From: Serratia surfactantfaciens
GTDB lineage: Bacteria; Pseudomonadota; Gammaproteobacteria; Enterobacterales; Enterobacteriaceae
DNA: 64,000 bases
Direction of reading: 5' to 3'
NCBI RefSeq assembly: GCF_001642805.2
Contig: NZ_CP016948.1
Coordinates: forward strand, 868,001-932,000
The position numbers and the translations under genes are program-made. Position 1 is the first letter of the stretch; each line of letters starts with the position of its first letter. Shown here in pieces: positions 43,528 to 53,610 of this stretch. The notes beneath the pieces are model-generated. The model saw only the letters and a list, made by a program, of their open reading frames with translations, was not told the DNA's origin and made no database searches.

Positions 43528-44478
43528 ATGCTGCTGCGACACATTCGATATTTTCTGGCCGTTGCCGAACTGGGCAATTTCACCCGCGCCGCTGAAGCGC
43601 TGCACGTCTCGCAACCGACGCTGTCGCAGCAGATCAAGCAACTGGAGGAGGCGCTGGGGGCGCCGCTGTTCGATCGCAGCGGCAGAAGGGTGCAACTGAC
43701 CGACGCCGGTGAGGCCTGGATGCGCTATGCTCGGCTGGCGCTGCAGGATTTGGACGCCGGCGCGCGGGCGATCCATGACGTAGCGACGCTGGAGCGGGGC
43801 CATTTGCGGCTGGCGATGACTCCGACGTTCACCGCCTATCTGGTGGGGCCGGCGATCGATGCGTTCTACCGTCGCTATCCGGGAGTCACGTTGAGCATTG
43901 AGGAAATGGCGCAAGAGCGGATCGAAACGCTGCTGGCGCAGGATCGACTGGATCTGGGCATCGCTTTTGAGATGGCGCAGTCGGTGGAGGTGGAAGCCAC
44001 GCCGTTGTTCAGCGAGACGCTGGAGCTGATGGTCGGCACCGATCATCCCCTGGCGGCGCGGCGTCGGCCGCTGGCGCTGGCGGAGTGGCAACATCTGCCG
44101 CTGGCCTTGCTGAGCGGCGACTTCGCCACGCGGCAGTTTATCGATCGCTACTGCACGCAGCTCGGTTTTCGGCCGCAGGTGGCGGTGGAGGCCAATGCGC
44201 TGGGCGCCATCCTTGAGATCGTGCGGCGCGGGCAGCTCGCCACGCTGCTGCCGGCCGCCATTGCGCGCGAGAACCGGCAGTTGAAAAAGGTGGTGCTGGC
44301 CAACGCCATGCCGGCCCGGCAGGCGGTGTTGCTGCAGCGCAAAGGCGCTTACCGCAGCGCCGCCGCGCAGGCGTTTATCGCCGTATTGCAGCAACAGGGC
44401 GTTACGCCAACGCACTCCAGCGCTGCGTCATCCCGAGCAGATGCACCAGCCCGAAACCGAGGCAAATCAGCGAGCTGA
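43528..44478 (+). CDS. cynR: LysR family regulator CynR
   Basis: The ATG at 43528 (MLLRHIRYFLAVAELGNFTR) fits the usual CynR start; the frame from 43492 adds 12 residues with no match. The 316-residue product has the HTH with VSQPTLSQQIKQLE and the CynR-like effector domain. In E. coli CynR activates cynTSX with cyanate as inducer and represses itself. This protein has a C-terminal tail of about 17 extra Ser/Ala/Arg-rich residues beyond the E. coli length of 299. The tail overlaps the convergent membrane protein gene by 77 bp. Confidence 0.92.
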   Translation: MLLRHIRYFLAVAELGNFTRAAEALHVSQPTLSQQIKQLEEALGAPLFDRSGRRVQLTDAGEAWMRYARLALQDLDAGARAIHDVATLERGHLRLAMTPTFTAYLVGPAIDAFYRRYPGVTLSIEEMAQERIETLLAQDRLDLGIAFEMAQSVEVEATPLFSETLELMVGTDHPLAARRRPLALAEWQHLPLALLSGDFATRQFIDRYCTQLGFRPQVAVEANALGAILEIVRRGQLATLLPAAIARENRQLKKVVLANAMPARQAVLLQRKGAYRSAAAQAFIAVLQQQGVTPTHSSAASSRADAPARNRGKSAS

Positions 44479-44833
44479 CGACGATGAAGCGTTGGCTGCG
44501 GCCGGTATCGCGCAGGGCGAAGGGGCCGGCGACGCCGCGCAGCAGGTAGATAAAGGTGATGATAAACAGCGCGGGCCGCAGCAGCGGCAGCGGCGCGATC
44601 AGCCCGGCGCCGGACAGTGCGTACAGAGCCCAAATAAACAGCACCAGCGCGATACCGGCGGTGACGACGGCCGGGAACTTTTTACCGGCTTCCGCCGCCT
44701 TAATGAAGCGATCGCCGGCGCCGCACAGCCGATAGCCGCGCGGCCCGGCGGCGATCACCCAAATATGCAGCAGGGCGGCGATGGCGCTCAGCGCCGCGCC
44801 GATCAACAGCGCGGTGTTATAGAGGTGTGGCAT
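44402..44833 (-). CDS. Four-helix inner membrane protein of unknown function
   Basis: The 143-residue protein has four clear membrane segments (about 7-30, 56-75, 82-103 and 117-135). I do not recognise a catalytic family. The layout and HIWVIAAGPRGYRLCGAG, AGKKFPAVVTAGIAL and LVHLLGMTQ resemble small conserved enterobacterial integral membrane proteins. Its 3' end overlaps cynR by 77 bp tail to tail, so one of the two stop positions may have shifted. Its promoter would be shared with the divergent secreted hydrolase gene at 44925. Confidence 0.75.
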   Translation of the reverse strand: MPHLYNTALLIGAALSAIAALLHIWVIAAGPRGYRLCGAGDRFIKAAEAGKKFPAVVTAGIALVLFIWALYALSGAGLIAPLPLLRPALFIITFIYLLRGVAGPFALRDTGRSQRFIVVSSLICLGFGLVHLLGMTQRWSALA

Positions 44834-44924
44834 GGTAGGGCTTCCCTGTCAGCAGAGTGGTTGGCATGAAGCGTAGACCAGAAAAGACGAATTAACCGAA
44901 CGCAACAGGGAAGAGGAGCACGTG

Positions 44925-45836
44925 ATGAGAGTGGCGACAGGCATGCTGAGCGTATTGGCGCTGTGGAGCGGGCTGGCGATGGCGCAATCTGCGGCGCTGA
45001 CGCTGCCGCGGGAAGACAAATCGAGTATTCGTTACTATCTGGATGCCGCCGTGCCTGGGGAGACGTCGCCGGCGCTGCTGGTGATCCTGCAAGGCTCGGA
45101 TTGCAACAGCGTGCGGCATATTCGTCTGGTCGCGCCAATGCGGCAGGTGTTACCGGCCGCAGACCTGCTGACGGTGGAGAAATACGGCATCGACGACCGG
45201 TTGCCGTACAGCGAAGACGTGCCGCGGCGGGATTGTCCGGACGCTTTCGTGCAGCGCGACACGCCGCAGCAGCGGGTGAGCGATGTCACCCAGGTGCTCC
45301 AGACGGTGATTAAGCAAAACGGCTATCGACAGGTTGCGGTGCTGGGGGGCAGCGAAGGGGCGGTGATCGCCAATCTGGTGACGGCCTCCTCGGGCCGGAT
45401 TGACGCCACCCTGGCGTTCAGCGGCGGCGGACGATGGTTCATCGACGACGTGCGCCACAGCGCCGCCGGCGCGCCGGCGGAAGAGAAAGCCGGGCTGAAC
45501 GCATTTTTACAGCAGGTGCTGGCGGCGCCGCCGTTCCCACTGAACGCCAGCGATCATGGCTATGGCTGGTGGCATGGCATGCTGAGCATCGATCAGCTCG
45601 CCACCCTGCGCAGCATCAAGACGCCGGTGCTGATCGTGCAAGGCGGCCAGGATCGTGCCGTTTCGCCGGGGGCGGTCGGGAAAATGATCGCCGAGCTGCG
45701 GGCCGCAGGCAAAACGAATATCACCTACCGGAATTATTCGGCATTGGACCATGTGATGCGGCGCGAGAACGGCGACAGCGAGATGACGCGGGTGGTAGCG
45801 GATATGCGCGCGTGGCTGGAGCAGCAGCTGCGTTGA
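44925..45836 (+). CDS. Secreted alpha/beta hydrolase
   Basis: This 303-residue precursor starts at ATG 44925, 6 bp after GAGGAG; GTG at 44922 is too close to that site. The signal peptide is MRVATGMLSVLALWSGLAMAQS. The hydrolase core has nucleophile elbow LGGSEGAV, acid in VQGGQDRAVSP and His in LDHVMRRENG. Two Cys near GSDCNSVRH and RRDCPDA could form a disulfide. The substrate is unknown. It is divergent from the four-helix membrane protein. Confidence 0.85.
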   Translation: MRVATGMLSVLALWSGLAMAQSAALTLPREDKSSIRYYLDAAVPGETSPALLVILQGSDCNSVRHIRLVAPMRQVLPAADLLTVEKYGIDDRLPYSEDVPRRDCPDAFVQRDTPQQRVSDVTQVLQTVIKQNGYRQVAVLGGSEGAVIANLVTASSGRIDATLAFSGGGRWFIDDVRHSAAGAPAEEKAGLNAFLQQVLAAPPFPLNASDHGYGWWHGMLSIDQLATLRSIKTPVLIVQGGQDRAVSPGAVGKMIAELRAAGKTNITYRNYSALDHVMRRENGDSEMTRVVADMRAWLEQQLR

Positions 45837-46040
45837 GCGGCCATGCCACTCACAAATATTCTTGCTAATCAGGCGGTGCGCTCGTTGGGGCGTTTCGCCT
45901 GGGTATTTTCCGTTAAACCGCCTGCGGGCGGATGTGCCCGCAACCGCTCAAAATGTCACCGAAACTTCCCGCGATCTCTGCACCCCGTTGTGGCATAATG
46001 CGCGCCAAATCACATTCCCTATGTATAAAGAGCGAGCGCT
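45837..46040. other. Intergenic region upstream of ybiT
   Basis: No gene seen. A likely -10 (CATAAT, near 45993) lies about 40 bp before the ybiT start codon. Confidence 0.5.
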
Positions 46041-47633
46041 GTGTTAAGCACTAACAACATCACCATGCAGTTCGGCAGTAAGCCGCTGTTTGAAAACATC
46101 TCTGTCAAATTCGGCGGCGGCAACCGTTACGGCCTGATCGGCGCCAACGGCTGCGGCAAGTCCACCTTTATGAAAATCCTCGGCGGCGATCTGGCACCGA
46201 GCGGCGGTAACGTGTTCCTCGATCCGAACGAGCGCCTGGGTAAACTGCGTCAGGACCAGTTCGCCTTCGAGCAGTACAGCGTGCTGGACACCGTGATCAT
46301 GGGCCACACCGAACTGTGGGCGGTGAAGGAAGAGCGCGACCGCATCTACGCCTTGGCGGAGATGAGCGAAGAAGACGGCTATAAAGTGGCCGATCTGGAA
46401 GTGGCCTACGGCGAAATGGACGGCTACAGCGCCGAAGCGCGTGCCGGCGAACTGCTGCTCGGCGTCGGCATCCCGGTGGAACAACACTACGGTCCGATGA
46501 GCGAAATTGCGCCAGGCTGGAAACTGCGCGTGCTGCTGGCGCAGGCGCTGTTCTCCGATCCGGAAATCCTGCTGCTCGACGAACCGACCAACAACCTGGA
46601 CATCGACACCATTCGCTGGCTGGAAAACGTGCTCAATGAGCGCAACAGCACCATGATCATCATTTCGCACGACCGTCACTTCCTGAACATGGTCTGCACC
46701 CACATGGCGGATCTGGACTACGGCGAACTGCGCGTTTATCCGGGCAACTACGACGAATACATGACCGCCGCCACTCAGGCGCGTGAGCGTCTGCTGGCGG
46801 ACAACGCCAAGAAGAAGGCGCAGATCAATGAGCTGCAATCGTTTGTCAGCCGCTTCAGCGCCAACGCCTCCAAATCCAAGCAGGCCACCTCACGTGCCCG
46901 CCAGATCGACAAGATCCAGCTGGAAGAGGTGAAAGCCTCCAGCCGTCAGAACCCGTTCATCCGTTTCGAGCAGGACAAGAAGCTGTTCCGTAACGCGCTG
47001 GAAGTGGAAGCGCTCACCAAGGGCTTCGATGAAGGTCCGCTGTTCAACAAGCTGAACCTGATGGTGGAAGTGGGTGAGAAGGTCGCGGTGCTGGGCGCCA
47101 ACGGCATCGGTAAAACCACTCTGCTGAAAACGCTGGTAGGCGACGCGCAGCCGGACAGTGGCACCGTGAAGTGGTCGGAAAACGCCCGTATCGGTTACTA
47201 CGCGCAGGATCACGAATACGAGTTCGACGACACTCTGAGCGTGTTCGACTGGATGAGCCAGTGGAAGCAGGAAAAAGATGACGAGCAGGCGGTGCGTAGC
47301 GTGCTGGGCCGTCTGCTGTTCAGCCAGGACGACATCAAGAAGAAAGTGAAGGTGTTGTCCGGTGGCGAGAAGGGCCGCATGCTATTCGGCAAGCTGATGA
47401 TGCAGCGCCCGAATATTCTGGTGATGGACGAACCGACCAACCACCTGGATATGGAATCCATCGAATCGCTGAACATGGCGCTGGAGATGTACGAAGGCAC
47501 GCTGATCTTCGTCTCCCACGACCGTGAGTTCGTCAGCTCGCTGGCGACGCGAATTCTGGAAATCACCCCGAACAAGGTGATCGACTTTACCGGCAACTAC
47601 GAAGACTATCTGCGCAGCCAGGGTATCGTGTAA
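46041..47633 (+). CDS. ybiT: ABC-F family ATPase YbiT
   Basis: The 530-residue protein (same length as E. coli YbiT) starts with GTG. It carries two ABC ATPase domains: Walker [11 protein letters not shown] (about 35) and [10 protein letters not shown] (about 355), Walker B/E motifs [11 protein letters not shown] and [11 protein letters not shown], and an interdomain P-site tRNA-interacting linker. It has no membrane helices. ABC-F proteins act on ribosomes and modulate elongation. Neighbours do not suggest an operon. Confidence 0.97.
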   Translation: MLSTNNITMQFGSKPLFENISVKFGGGNRYGLIGANGCGKSTFMKILGGDLAPSGGNVFLDPNERLGKLRQDQFAFEQYSVLDTVIMGHTELWAVKEERDRIYALAEMSEEDGYKVADLEVAYGEMDGYSAEARAGELLLGVGIPVEQHYGPMSEIAPGWKLRVLLAQALFSDPEILLLDEPTNNLDIDTIRWLENVLNERNSTMIIISHDRHFLNMVCTHMADLDYGELRVYPGNYDEYMTAATQARERLLADNAKKKAQINELQSFVSRFSANASKSKQATSRARQIDKIQLEEVKASSRQNPFIRFEQDKKLFRNALEVEALTKGFDEGPLFNKLNLMVEVGEKVAVLGANGIGKTTLLKTLVGDAQPDSGTVKWSENARIGYYAQDHEYEFDDTLSVFDWMSQWKQEKDDEQAVRSVLGRLLFSQDDIKKKVKVLSGGEKGRMLFGKLMMQRPNILVMDEPTNHLDMESIESLNMALEMYEGTLIFVSHDREFVSSLATRILEITPNKVIDFTGNYEDYLRSQGIV

Positions 47634-47652
47634 TCCTCACGGCAACGCATCA

Positions 47653-47679
47653 GGGCGGGAATTATCCCGCCCTTTTTTT
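47653..47679. terminator. Terminator after ybiT
   Basis: GGGCGGGA-ATTA-TCCCGCCC followed by seven T. Confidence 0.95.
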
Positions 47680-47684
47680 ATCCG

Positions 47685-48440
47685 TCATTTCCCGCCGCAC
47701 ACTTCGCAGTGCGGATCCTTTGGCAGTTTCATCTCGCGGAACTGCATGCTCATCGCATCGAACATCAACAGTTTGCCGCGCAGCGGCTGACCATAGTCGG
47801 CCAGCAGCTTGATGGCTTCCATCGCCTGCAGAGTGCCGATAGTGCCGACCAGTGGCGCCATCACGCCCGCTTCAACGCAGGTGAGGGCGCTGTCGCCGAA
47901 CAATCGGCTCAGGCAGCGGTAGCAGGGTTCGCCTGGCTGATAGGTGAATACGCTGAGCTGGCCCTCCATACGGATCGCCGCGCCGGAAACCAGCGGCTTG
48001 CGCTGCGCGTGGCACAGACGGTTCAGCGCATCGCGCGCCGCCACGTTGTCGGTGCAGTCCAGCACCAGATCGCAGGCGGCGATCTCTGCCGCGACCGCGT
48101 CATCTTCTAAACGGCCGTCGATCGCGTCGATGCGGATATGCGGGTTGATGGCGCTCAGTTCCTGCCTGGCCGAGGCGACCTTGCTCATGCCGATGCGATC
48201 GTCGCGGTGCAGGATCTGGCGCTGCAGGTTGGAGAGCGAGACGGTGTCGAAATCCACCAGCACCAGATGGCCGACGCCGGCCGCCGCCAGGTAAGGCGCG
48301 GCGGCGCAGCCCAGCCCGCCCAGCCCGGCGATCAGCACGCGGGCGGCCTTCAGTTTCTCCTGGCCGTCGAAGTCAAAGCCGCGCAGCACGATCTGGCGGT
48401 TGTAGCGCAGCGCTTCGGCGTCGGTCAGTTCCGGCAGCAT
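47685..48440 (-). CDS. moeB: Molybdopterin-synthase adenylyltransferase MoeB
   Basis: This 251-residue protein has the E1-like nucleotide motif VLIAGLGGLGCAAAPYLA, LVLDCTDNVAAR and zinc-binding CxxC pairs (EPCYRCLS and HCEVCGGK). It adenylates the C-terminus of MoaD in molybdopterin synthesis. Its ribosome site GAGGAG lies inside the last codons of moeA (2-bp gap), so the two are translationally coupled. Confidence 0.96.
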   Translation of the reverse strand: MLPELTDAEALRYNRQIVLRGFDFDGQEKLKAARVLIAGLGGLGCAAAPYLAAAGVGHLVLVDFDTVSLSNLQRQILHRDDRIGMSKVASARQELSAINPHIRIDAIDGRLEDDAVAAEIAACDLVLDCTDNVAARDALNRLCHAQRKPLVSGAAIRMEGQLSVFTYQPGEPCYRCLSRLFGDSALTCVEAGVMAPLVGTIGTLQAMEAIKLLADYGQPLRGKLLMFDAMSMQFREMKLPKDPHCEVCGGK

Positions 48441-48442
48441 GT

Positions 48443-49681
48443 TCAGCTCCTCAGCAGGGCGTTGAACGGCTCGATCTCCACCATTTCACCCGCCGCCACC
48501 GAACCGCGTTCGCGCTCCAGCACGATGAAACAGTTGCCCTGGCTGTAGGAGCTGAACACGTGCGAACCCTGGTGGCCGGTGGTGCTCACCTCCAGTTCGC
48601 CCGCGGCGTTGCTGCTGAACACCCCGCGCTGGAAGTCGAGGCGGCCCGGCGATTTCTTCAGCGGTGTCAGTGCCCGCGCGCGCAGGCGCGGCGGCAGGCG
48701 CCAGTCGCTGTGGCCGGCCAGCTTCGCCAGCAGCGGTTGCACCAGCTGGTAGAAGGTCAGGGCGGCGGAAACCGGGTTGCCCGGCAGGCCGCAGAACCAG
48801 GCGTGGCCCAGTTTGCCGAAGGCGAACGGTTTGCCGGGTTTGATCGCCAGCTTCCAGAAGCTGACCTGGCCCAGTTCGTCGAGCATCTGTTTGGTGTAGT
48901 CGGCTTCGCCGACCGAGACGCCGCCGCTGCTGATCACCACGTCGGCCTGGCTGTCCGCCTGTGTAAAGGCGGCGCGCAGCGCGTCGCGATCGTCGCGAAT
49001 AATGCCGAGATCGAGCACTTCACAGCCCAGCTGTTCCAGCATCAGGCGCACCGCGAAGCGGTTGGTGTCGTAGATCTGGCCCGCCTGCAGCGGCTGGCCG
49101 ACCGGCTGCAGCTCGTCGCCGGTGGAGAACACCGCAACCTTCAGCTTACGCATCACCTGCACTTCAGCGACCCCGAGCGAAGCCAACAGCGGCAGCTGCG
49201 CGGCGCCCAGCTTCACGCCGGCCGGCAACACGCTCGCGCCCCGGCGAATGTCTTCGCCCGCCAGACGGATATTCTGGCCGGCTTCTGCCGGTGTACTAAA
49301 ACGTATGCCCTGGTCGCTCACTTCGGCCTGTTCCTGCATGACTACCGCCTCCGCGCCGGCCGGGATCGGCGCCCCGGTCATGATGCGCACGCAGCTGTTG
49401 GCTGGCCACTCGCCGTTGAACGGCGCACCGGCGAAGGCCTTACCGGCGACCGGCAGCGGCACGCCAGCCTGTAAATCGGCAAGGCGCACCGCATAGCCGT
49501 CCATCGCCGAGTTGGCGAACGGCGGCACGTCGAGCGGCGAGACTACCGGCGCGGCGGTGATGCGGCCGGCGGCGGCGGTCAGGGCGACGGATTCGGTTTG
49601 CTGCAGCGGGGCGATCTGCCCGAGCATTTTTTCCAGCGCTTGCTCCAGGGAGATGAGATCGGAAGTATGGCAATGATCCAT
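48443..49681 (-). CDS. moeA: Molybdopterin molybdenumtransferase MoeA
   Basis: The 412-residue protein (E. coli 411) has the four-domain MoeA plan, with [33 protein letters not shown] and [13 protein letters not shown]. It inserts molybdate into adenylated molybdopterin. It supplies cofactor to enzymes such as the Tat-exported oxidoreductase in this window. moeA and moeB form an operon on the minus strand. Confidence 0.97.
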   Translation of the reverse strand: MDHCHTSDLISLEQALEKMLGQIAPLQQTESVALTAAAGRITAAPVVSPLDVPPFANSAMDGYAVRLADLQAGVPLPVAGKAFAGAPFNGEWPANSCVRIMTGAPIPAGAEAVVMQEQAEVSDQGIRFSTPAEAGQNIRLAGEDIRRGASVLPAGVKLGAAQLPLLASLGVAEVQVMRKLKVAVFSTGDELQPVGQPLQAGQIYDTNRFAVRLMLEQLGCEVLDLGIIRDDRDALRAAFTQADSQADVVISSGGVSVGEADYTKQMLDELGQVSFWKLAIKPGKPFAFGKLGHAWFCGLPGNPVSAALTFYQLVQPLLAKLAGHSDWRLPPRLRARALTPLKKSPGRLDFQRGVFSSNAAGELEVSTTGHQGSHVFSSYSQGNCFIVLERERGSVAAGEMVEIEPFNALLRS

Positions 49682-49835
49682 AAGGGGAACTCCGTAATCA
49701 GGGTGCGCTCAAAGAGCGACAAAGTGCGGCTATTATGGCAGAGAACGCCGGGGGGGAGAACGGATTATGCCCGCCATCTTTCGCACTGCGTCGTGAGGGC
49801 ATTCGGGTATAAACTGGGGAAAACAGAGGAGAATC

Positions 49836-50375
49836 ATGATGCATAAACAGGTTATCGAGTTCTGGTTCGACGAGATAGAACCCATCATGTGGTTCAAAAA
49901 GGACGACGACTTCGATCGTCTGCTGCACAGCCGCTTCGGCGAAATCTGGCGGGCGGCGGCGGCGGGGGAGCTGGCGCACTGGCGCGACACCATCGAGGGA
50001 CGCTTGGCGGAGGTGATCGTGCTCGATCAGTTCAGCCGCAACCTGTTCCGCGGCACGCCGCAGTCGTTCGCCTGCGACGGCATGGCGCTGGTCCTGGCGC
50101 AGGAAGCGATCCGCAGCGGCGAGTGCGAACGGCTGAGCCGCGAGCAGCGCGGCTTCCTCTATCTGCCGTTCATGCATTCGGAATCGCCGCTGATTCACCA
50201 ACAGGCGCTGGTGTTATATACCGAGCTCAATAACGGCGACCAGCTGGAGTTCGAGCTGCGGCATAAGGCGATTATCGATCGCTTCGGCCGCTACCCGCAT
50301 CGCAACGCGATATTGGGGCGCACCAGCACGCCGGAAGAAGAGGCCTTTTTGCAGCAGCCAGGCTCGGGTTTTTAA
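49836..50375 (+). CDS. DUF924 family protein
   Basis: The 179-residue, all-helical protein matches the DUF924 family pattern (VIEFWFDEIEPIMWFKKDDD, then VIVLDQFSRNLFRGTPQSFACD and FLYLPFMHSES). The function is unknown; the fold is tetratricopeptide-like. Two adjacent ATGs (49836 and 49839) share AGAGGAG. It sits between moeA and iaaA, which are neighbours in E. coli. Confidence 0.85.
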   Translation: MMHKQVIEFWFDEIEPIMWFKKDDDFDRLLHSRFGEIWRAAAAGELAHWRDTIEGRLAEVIVLDQFSRNLFRGTPQSFACDGMALVLAQEAIRSGECERLSREQRGFLYLPFMHSESPLIHQQALVLYTELNNGDQLEFELRHKAIIDRFGRYPHRNAILGRTSTPEEEAFLQQPGSGF

Positions 50376-50733
50376 TCGTCGGATCATCTGCGCCCGGCCG
50401 GGGAAAAAACAGCAGGCCGGGCGTCGAAATAATGATTATTCAGCGCGAACGTTTATTTCATTACGCTACGCCCCTATTTCCGCATGCGGGATTACCATTA
50501 ATCCCAACCGCGCTGTCAGCGGTTTTTCGATTTTCATAACTCGCTGTTTTTATTCCAATAAGCTATTTCAAGGTGCGAAACGGTCTAAGCGCGCTACGCT
50601 AAAAGCGGGGCGTGGACGTTATGCTGTACTTCCACTGTCGGACCAAATAGAGTCGAAAAAGACTGAATAATAATGATACCGCGCTCAGCTTTTTCGCTGT
50701 GCAACGGCGGGATTAACACAGGGTGTCAGGCAA
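50376..50733. other. Intergenic region upstream of iaaA
   Basis: These 358 bases hold no gene. CGCCCGGCC (50391-50399) pairs with GGCCGGGCG (50415-50423), a stem just after the DUF924 stop. The AT-rich part (50440-50580) is the likely iaaA promoter region. Confidence 0.6.
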
Positions 50734-51690
50734 ATGAGCAAACCAGTGATTGCCATTCATGGCGGCGCGGGCGCAATTACCCGGGCGGCGCTGAGTGCGG
50801 AAAAGGAACGGCAGTATATTCAGGCGTTGTCCGAAATCGTGGCCGCCGGGCAGGCGATATTGGCGCAGGGCGGCAGCGCGCTGGACGCGGTGACCGAAGC
50901 GGTGCGGCTGCTGGAGGAATGCCCGCTGTTCAACGCCGGCAAAGGGTCGGTGTTTACCCATCAAGGCACCCACGAGCTGGATGCCTGCGTGATGGACGGC
51001 CGCACCTGCGATGCTGGCGCCGTCGCCGGCGTCGGCCGCATTCGCAACCCGGTGCTGGCGGCGCGCGCGGTGCTGGAAAATAGCGAACACGTGCTGTTTG
51101 CCGCCGAAGGCGCCGAGAAGTTCGCCGCCGCCCACGGCCTGGAAATGGTTCCCCCCGATTTCTTCTTCACTCAGGAACGCTTTGATCAGCTGCACCGCGC
51201 CCAGGCGGAGCAGGGCCGGGTATGGCTCGATCACGACGGCGCGGCGCAGGCCGGCGATCCGCTCGATCCCGATCGCAAATTCGGCACGGTCGGCGCAGTG
51301 GCGCTGGATGCGCTGGGCAACCTCGCCGCCGCCACCTCCACCGGCGGCATGACCAACAAACAGGCCGGCCGGGTGGGCGACACGCCGATCATCGGCGCTG
51401 GCTGTTATGCCAACAATGCCACGGTGGCGGTTTCCAGCACCGGCACCGGCGAAATCTTCATGCGCGGCGTGGCGGCCTATGACGTCTCCGCTCTGATCGA
51501 ATACGCCGGCCTCAGTTTGCAAGAGGCCAGCGATCGGGTGGTGATGGAGAAACTGCCGGCGCTCGGCGGCAGCGGCGGCATGATCGCCGTCGATCGCCAC
51601 GGCAATATCGCGCTGCCGTTCAACAGCGAGGGGATGTACCGCGGTTTTGGCTATGTCGGCGATGCGCCGTCCGTCGGGATTTATCGCTAA
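50734..51690 (+). CDS. iaaA: Isoaspartyl peptidase/L-asparaginase IaaA
   Basis: This 318-residue Ntn-hydrolase precursor has [11 protein letters not shown] at the start. The autocleavage site Thr is in [18 protein letters not shown]; cleavage before that Thr yields alpha and beta chains. It also has [18 protein letters not shown]. It cleaves beta-aspartyl dipeptides. In E. coli it heads the glutathione importer operon iaaA-gsiABCD, and the same order holds here, with gsiA 19 bp downstream. Confidence 0.95.
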   Translation: MSKPVIAIHGGAGAITRAALSAEKERQYIQALSEIVAAGQAILAQGGSALDAVTEAVRLLEECPLFNAGKGSVFTHQGTHELDACVMDGRTCDAGAVAGVGRIRNPVLAARAVLENSEHVLFAAEGAEKFAAAHGLEMVPPDFFFTQERFDQLHRAQAEQGRVWLDHDGAAQAGDPLDPDRKFGTVGAVALDALGNLAAATSTGGMTNKQAGRVGDTPIIGAGCYANNATVAVSSTGTGEIFMRGVAAYDVSALIEYAGLSLQEASDRVVMEKLPALGGSGGMIAVDRHGNIALPFNSEGMYRGFGYVGDAPSVGIYR

Positions 51691-51709
51691 TCGTTCACCG
51701 GGAGGGTGC

Positions 51710-53587
51710 ATGACCGACGTTTCATTCCAGCCCGCCGGCGGCGGCGGGCTGTCATTGCCGCCGCAGCGTGTGCTGTCGGTGCGCGATCTGAGCATCAGTT
51801 TTCCTCAATCGGAAGGCGCCGTGGAAGCGGTGCGCAACCTGTCATTCGATCTCGATCGCGGCGAGACGCTGGCGATCGTCGGTGAGTCCGGCTCCGGCAA
51901 ATCGGTCACTTCGCTGGGGCTGATGCGGTTGGTGGAGCAGGGCGGCGGGCGCATCGTCAGCGGCGCCATGACGCTGCGCCGCCGTGACGGCGCGCTGTTC
52001 GATCTGGCGCGCGCCTCGCAGAGCACGCTGCGCAGGGTGCGCGGCGCTGACATGGCGATGATCTTCCAGGAGCCGATGACCTCGCTCAACCCGGTGTTTC
52101 CGGTCGGCGAGCAGATCGCTGAATCGCTGCGCCTGCATCAGGGGATGGATCACCGCAGCGCGCGCCAGGAGGCGCTGCGCATGCTCGATCTGGTGCGTAT
52201 TCCGGAGGCCAAAGAGGTGCTGGGGCGCTACCCGCACCAGCTTTCCGGCGGCATGCGCCAGCGGGTGATGATCGCCATGGCGCTCTCCTGCAAGCCGGCG
52301 CTGCTGATCGCCGATGAACCCACCACCGCCCTCGACGTCACCATTCAGGCGCAGATCCTGCAGCTGATCCGCGTGCTGCAACGGGAGATGCAGATGGGGG
52401 TGATCTTCATTACTCACGATATGGGCGTGGTGGCCGAGATCGCCGACCGGGTGCTGGTGATGCGCCGTGGCGAACAGGTGGAACAGAATCGGGTGCGTGA
52501 GCTGTTCGCCGCGCCGCAGCAGGACTACACGCGGGCGCTGCTGGCGGCGGTGCCGAAGCTGGGGGCGATGGCCGATCGCCCGCTGCCGGCGAAGTTTCCG
52601 CTGCCGGGTGACGAGGGCGATGAAGCGCCGCAGGATACCGTGCCGCCGAGTGCCGCGCCGATCCTGCAGGTGGAGCATCTGGTCACGCGTTTTGATCTGC
52701 GCGGCGGGTTGTTCAATCGGGTTACTCGCCGGGTACACGCGGTGGAAAACGTCAGTTTCGATCTTTACCCCGGCGAGACGCTGGGACTGGTGGGCGAGTC
52801 CGGCTGCGGCAAGTCCACCACCGGGCGCTCTTTGCTGAAGCTGGTGGACAGCCAGAGCGGCACCATCACCTTCGCCGGGCGGCGAATCGATCAATTGAAG
52901 GAGCCGGCGCTGCAGCACCTGCGGCGCGATATTCAGTTCATCTTTCAAGATCCTTACGCCTCGCTCGATCCGCGCCTGACGGTCGGTTTCTCCATCATGG
53001 AGCCGCTGCTGGTGCACAACGTGATGCGCGGCCGGGAGGCGGAGCGGCGCGTGGCCTGGCTGCTGGAACGCGTCGGCCTGCTGCCGGAGCATGCGCGCCG
53101 CTACCCGCACGAGTTTTCCGGTGGCCAACGCCAGCGCATCTGCATCGCACGCGCGCTGGCGCTGAACCCGAAAGTGGTGATCGCCGACGAGGCGGTCTCG
53201 GCGCTGGACGTGTCGATTCAGGCGCAGATCGTCAATCTGTTGCTCGATCTGCAGCGCGAGTTCGGCATCGCTTTTCTGTTCATTTCACACGACATGGCGG
53301 TGGTGGAACGCATCAGCCACCGGGTGGCGGTGATGTACCTCGGGCAGATCGTTGAAATCGGCCCGCGCCAGGCGGTGTTCGACAATCCTCAGCACCCCTA
53401 CACCCGCAAGCTGATGGCGGCGGTGCCGGTGGCCGATCCCGCTCACGCCCACAAACGGCAGCCGTTGCCGGTCGATGAGATCCCCAGCCCGGTACGCGCG
53501 CTGGGTGATGAACCCGTTACCGCACCGCTGGTGCAGGTTGGCGCCGGGCACTTTGTCGCCCGCCACCCGATCGCCGGTGCTTTTTAA
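51710..53587 (+). CDS. gsiA: Glutathione ABC importer ATPase GsiA
   Basis: The ATG at 51710 with GGGAGGG upstream gives 625 residues (E. coli 623); the frame from 51647 overlaps iaaA. Two fused ABC ATPase domains are present, with Walker A GESGSGKS and GESGCGKS. The signature motifs are LSGGMRQR and FSGGQRQR, and the Walker B motifs are [13 protein letters not shown] and [12 protein letters not shown]. The second Walker B has Ala where Pro-Thr is usual. It powers glutathione uptake with GsiBCD. Confidence 0.96.
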   Translation: MTDVSFQPAGGGGLSLPPQRVLSVRDLSISFPQSEGAVEAVRNLSFDLDRGETLAIVGESGSGKSVTSLGLMRLVEQGGGRIVSGAMTLRRRDGALFDLARASQSTLRRVRGADMAMIFQEPMTSLNPVFPVGEQIAESLRLHQGMDHRSARQEALRMLDLVRIPEAKEVLGRYPHQLSGGMRQRVMIAMALSCKPALLIADEPTTALDVTIQAQILQLIRVLQREMQMGVIFITHDMGVVAEIADRVLVMRRGEQVEQNRVRELFAAPQQDYTRALLAAVPKLGAMADRPLPAKFPLPGDEGDEAPQDTVPPSAAPILQVEHLVTRFDLRGGLFNRVTRRVHAVENVSFDLYPGETLGLVGESGCGKSTTGRSLLKLVDSQSGTITFAGRRIDQLKEPALQHLRRDIQFIFQDPYASLDPRLTVGFSIMEPLLVHNVMRGREAERRVAWLLERVGLLPEHARRYPHEFSGGQRQRICIARALALNPKVVIADEAVSALDVSIQAQIVNLLLDLQREFGIAFLFISHDMAVVERISHRVAVMYLGQIVEIGPRQAVFDNPQHPYTRKLMAAVPVADPAHAHKRQPLPVDEIPSPVRALGDEPVTAPLVQVGAGHFVARHPIAGAF

Positions 53588-53610
53588 AGACCTCAGGAGA
53601 GACAAGCGAC

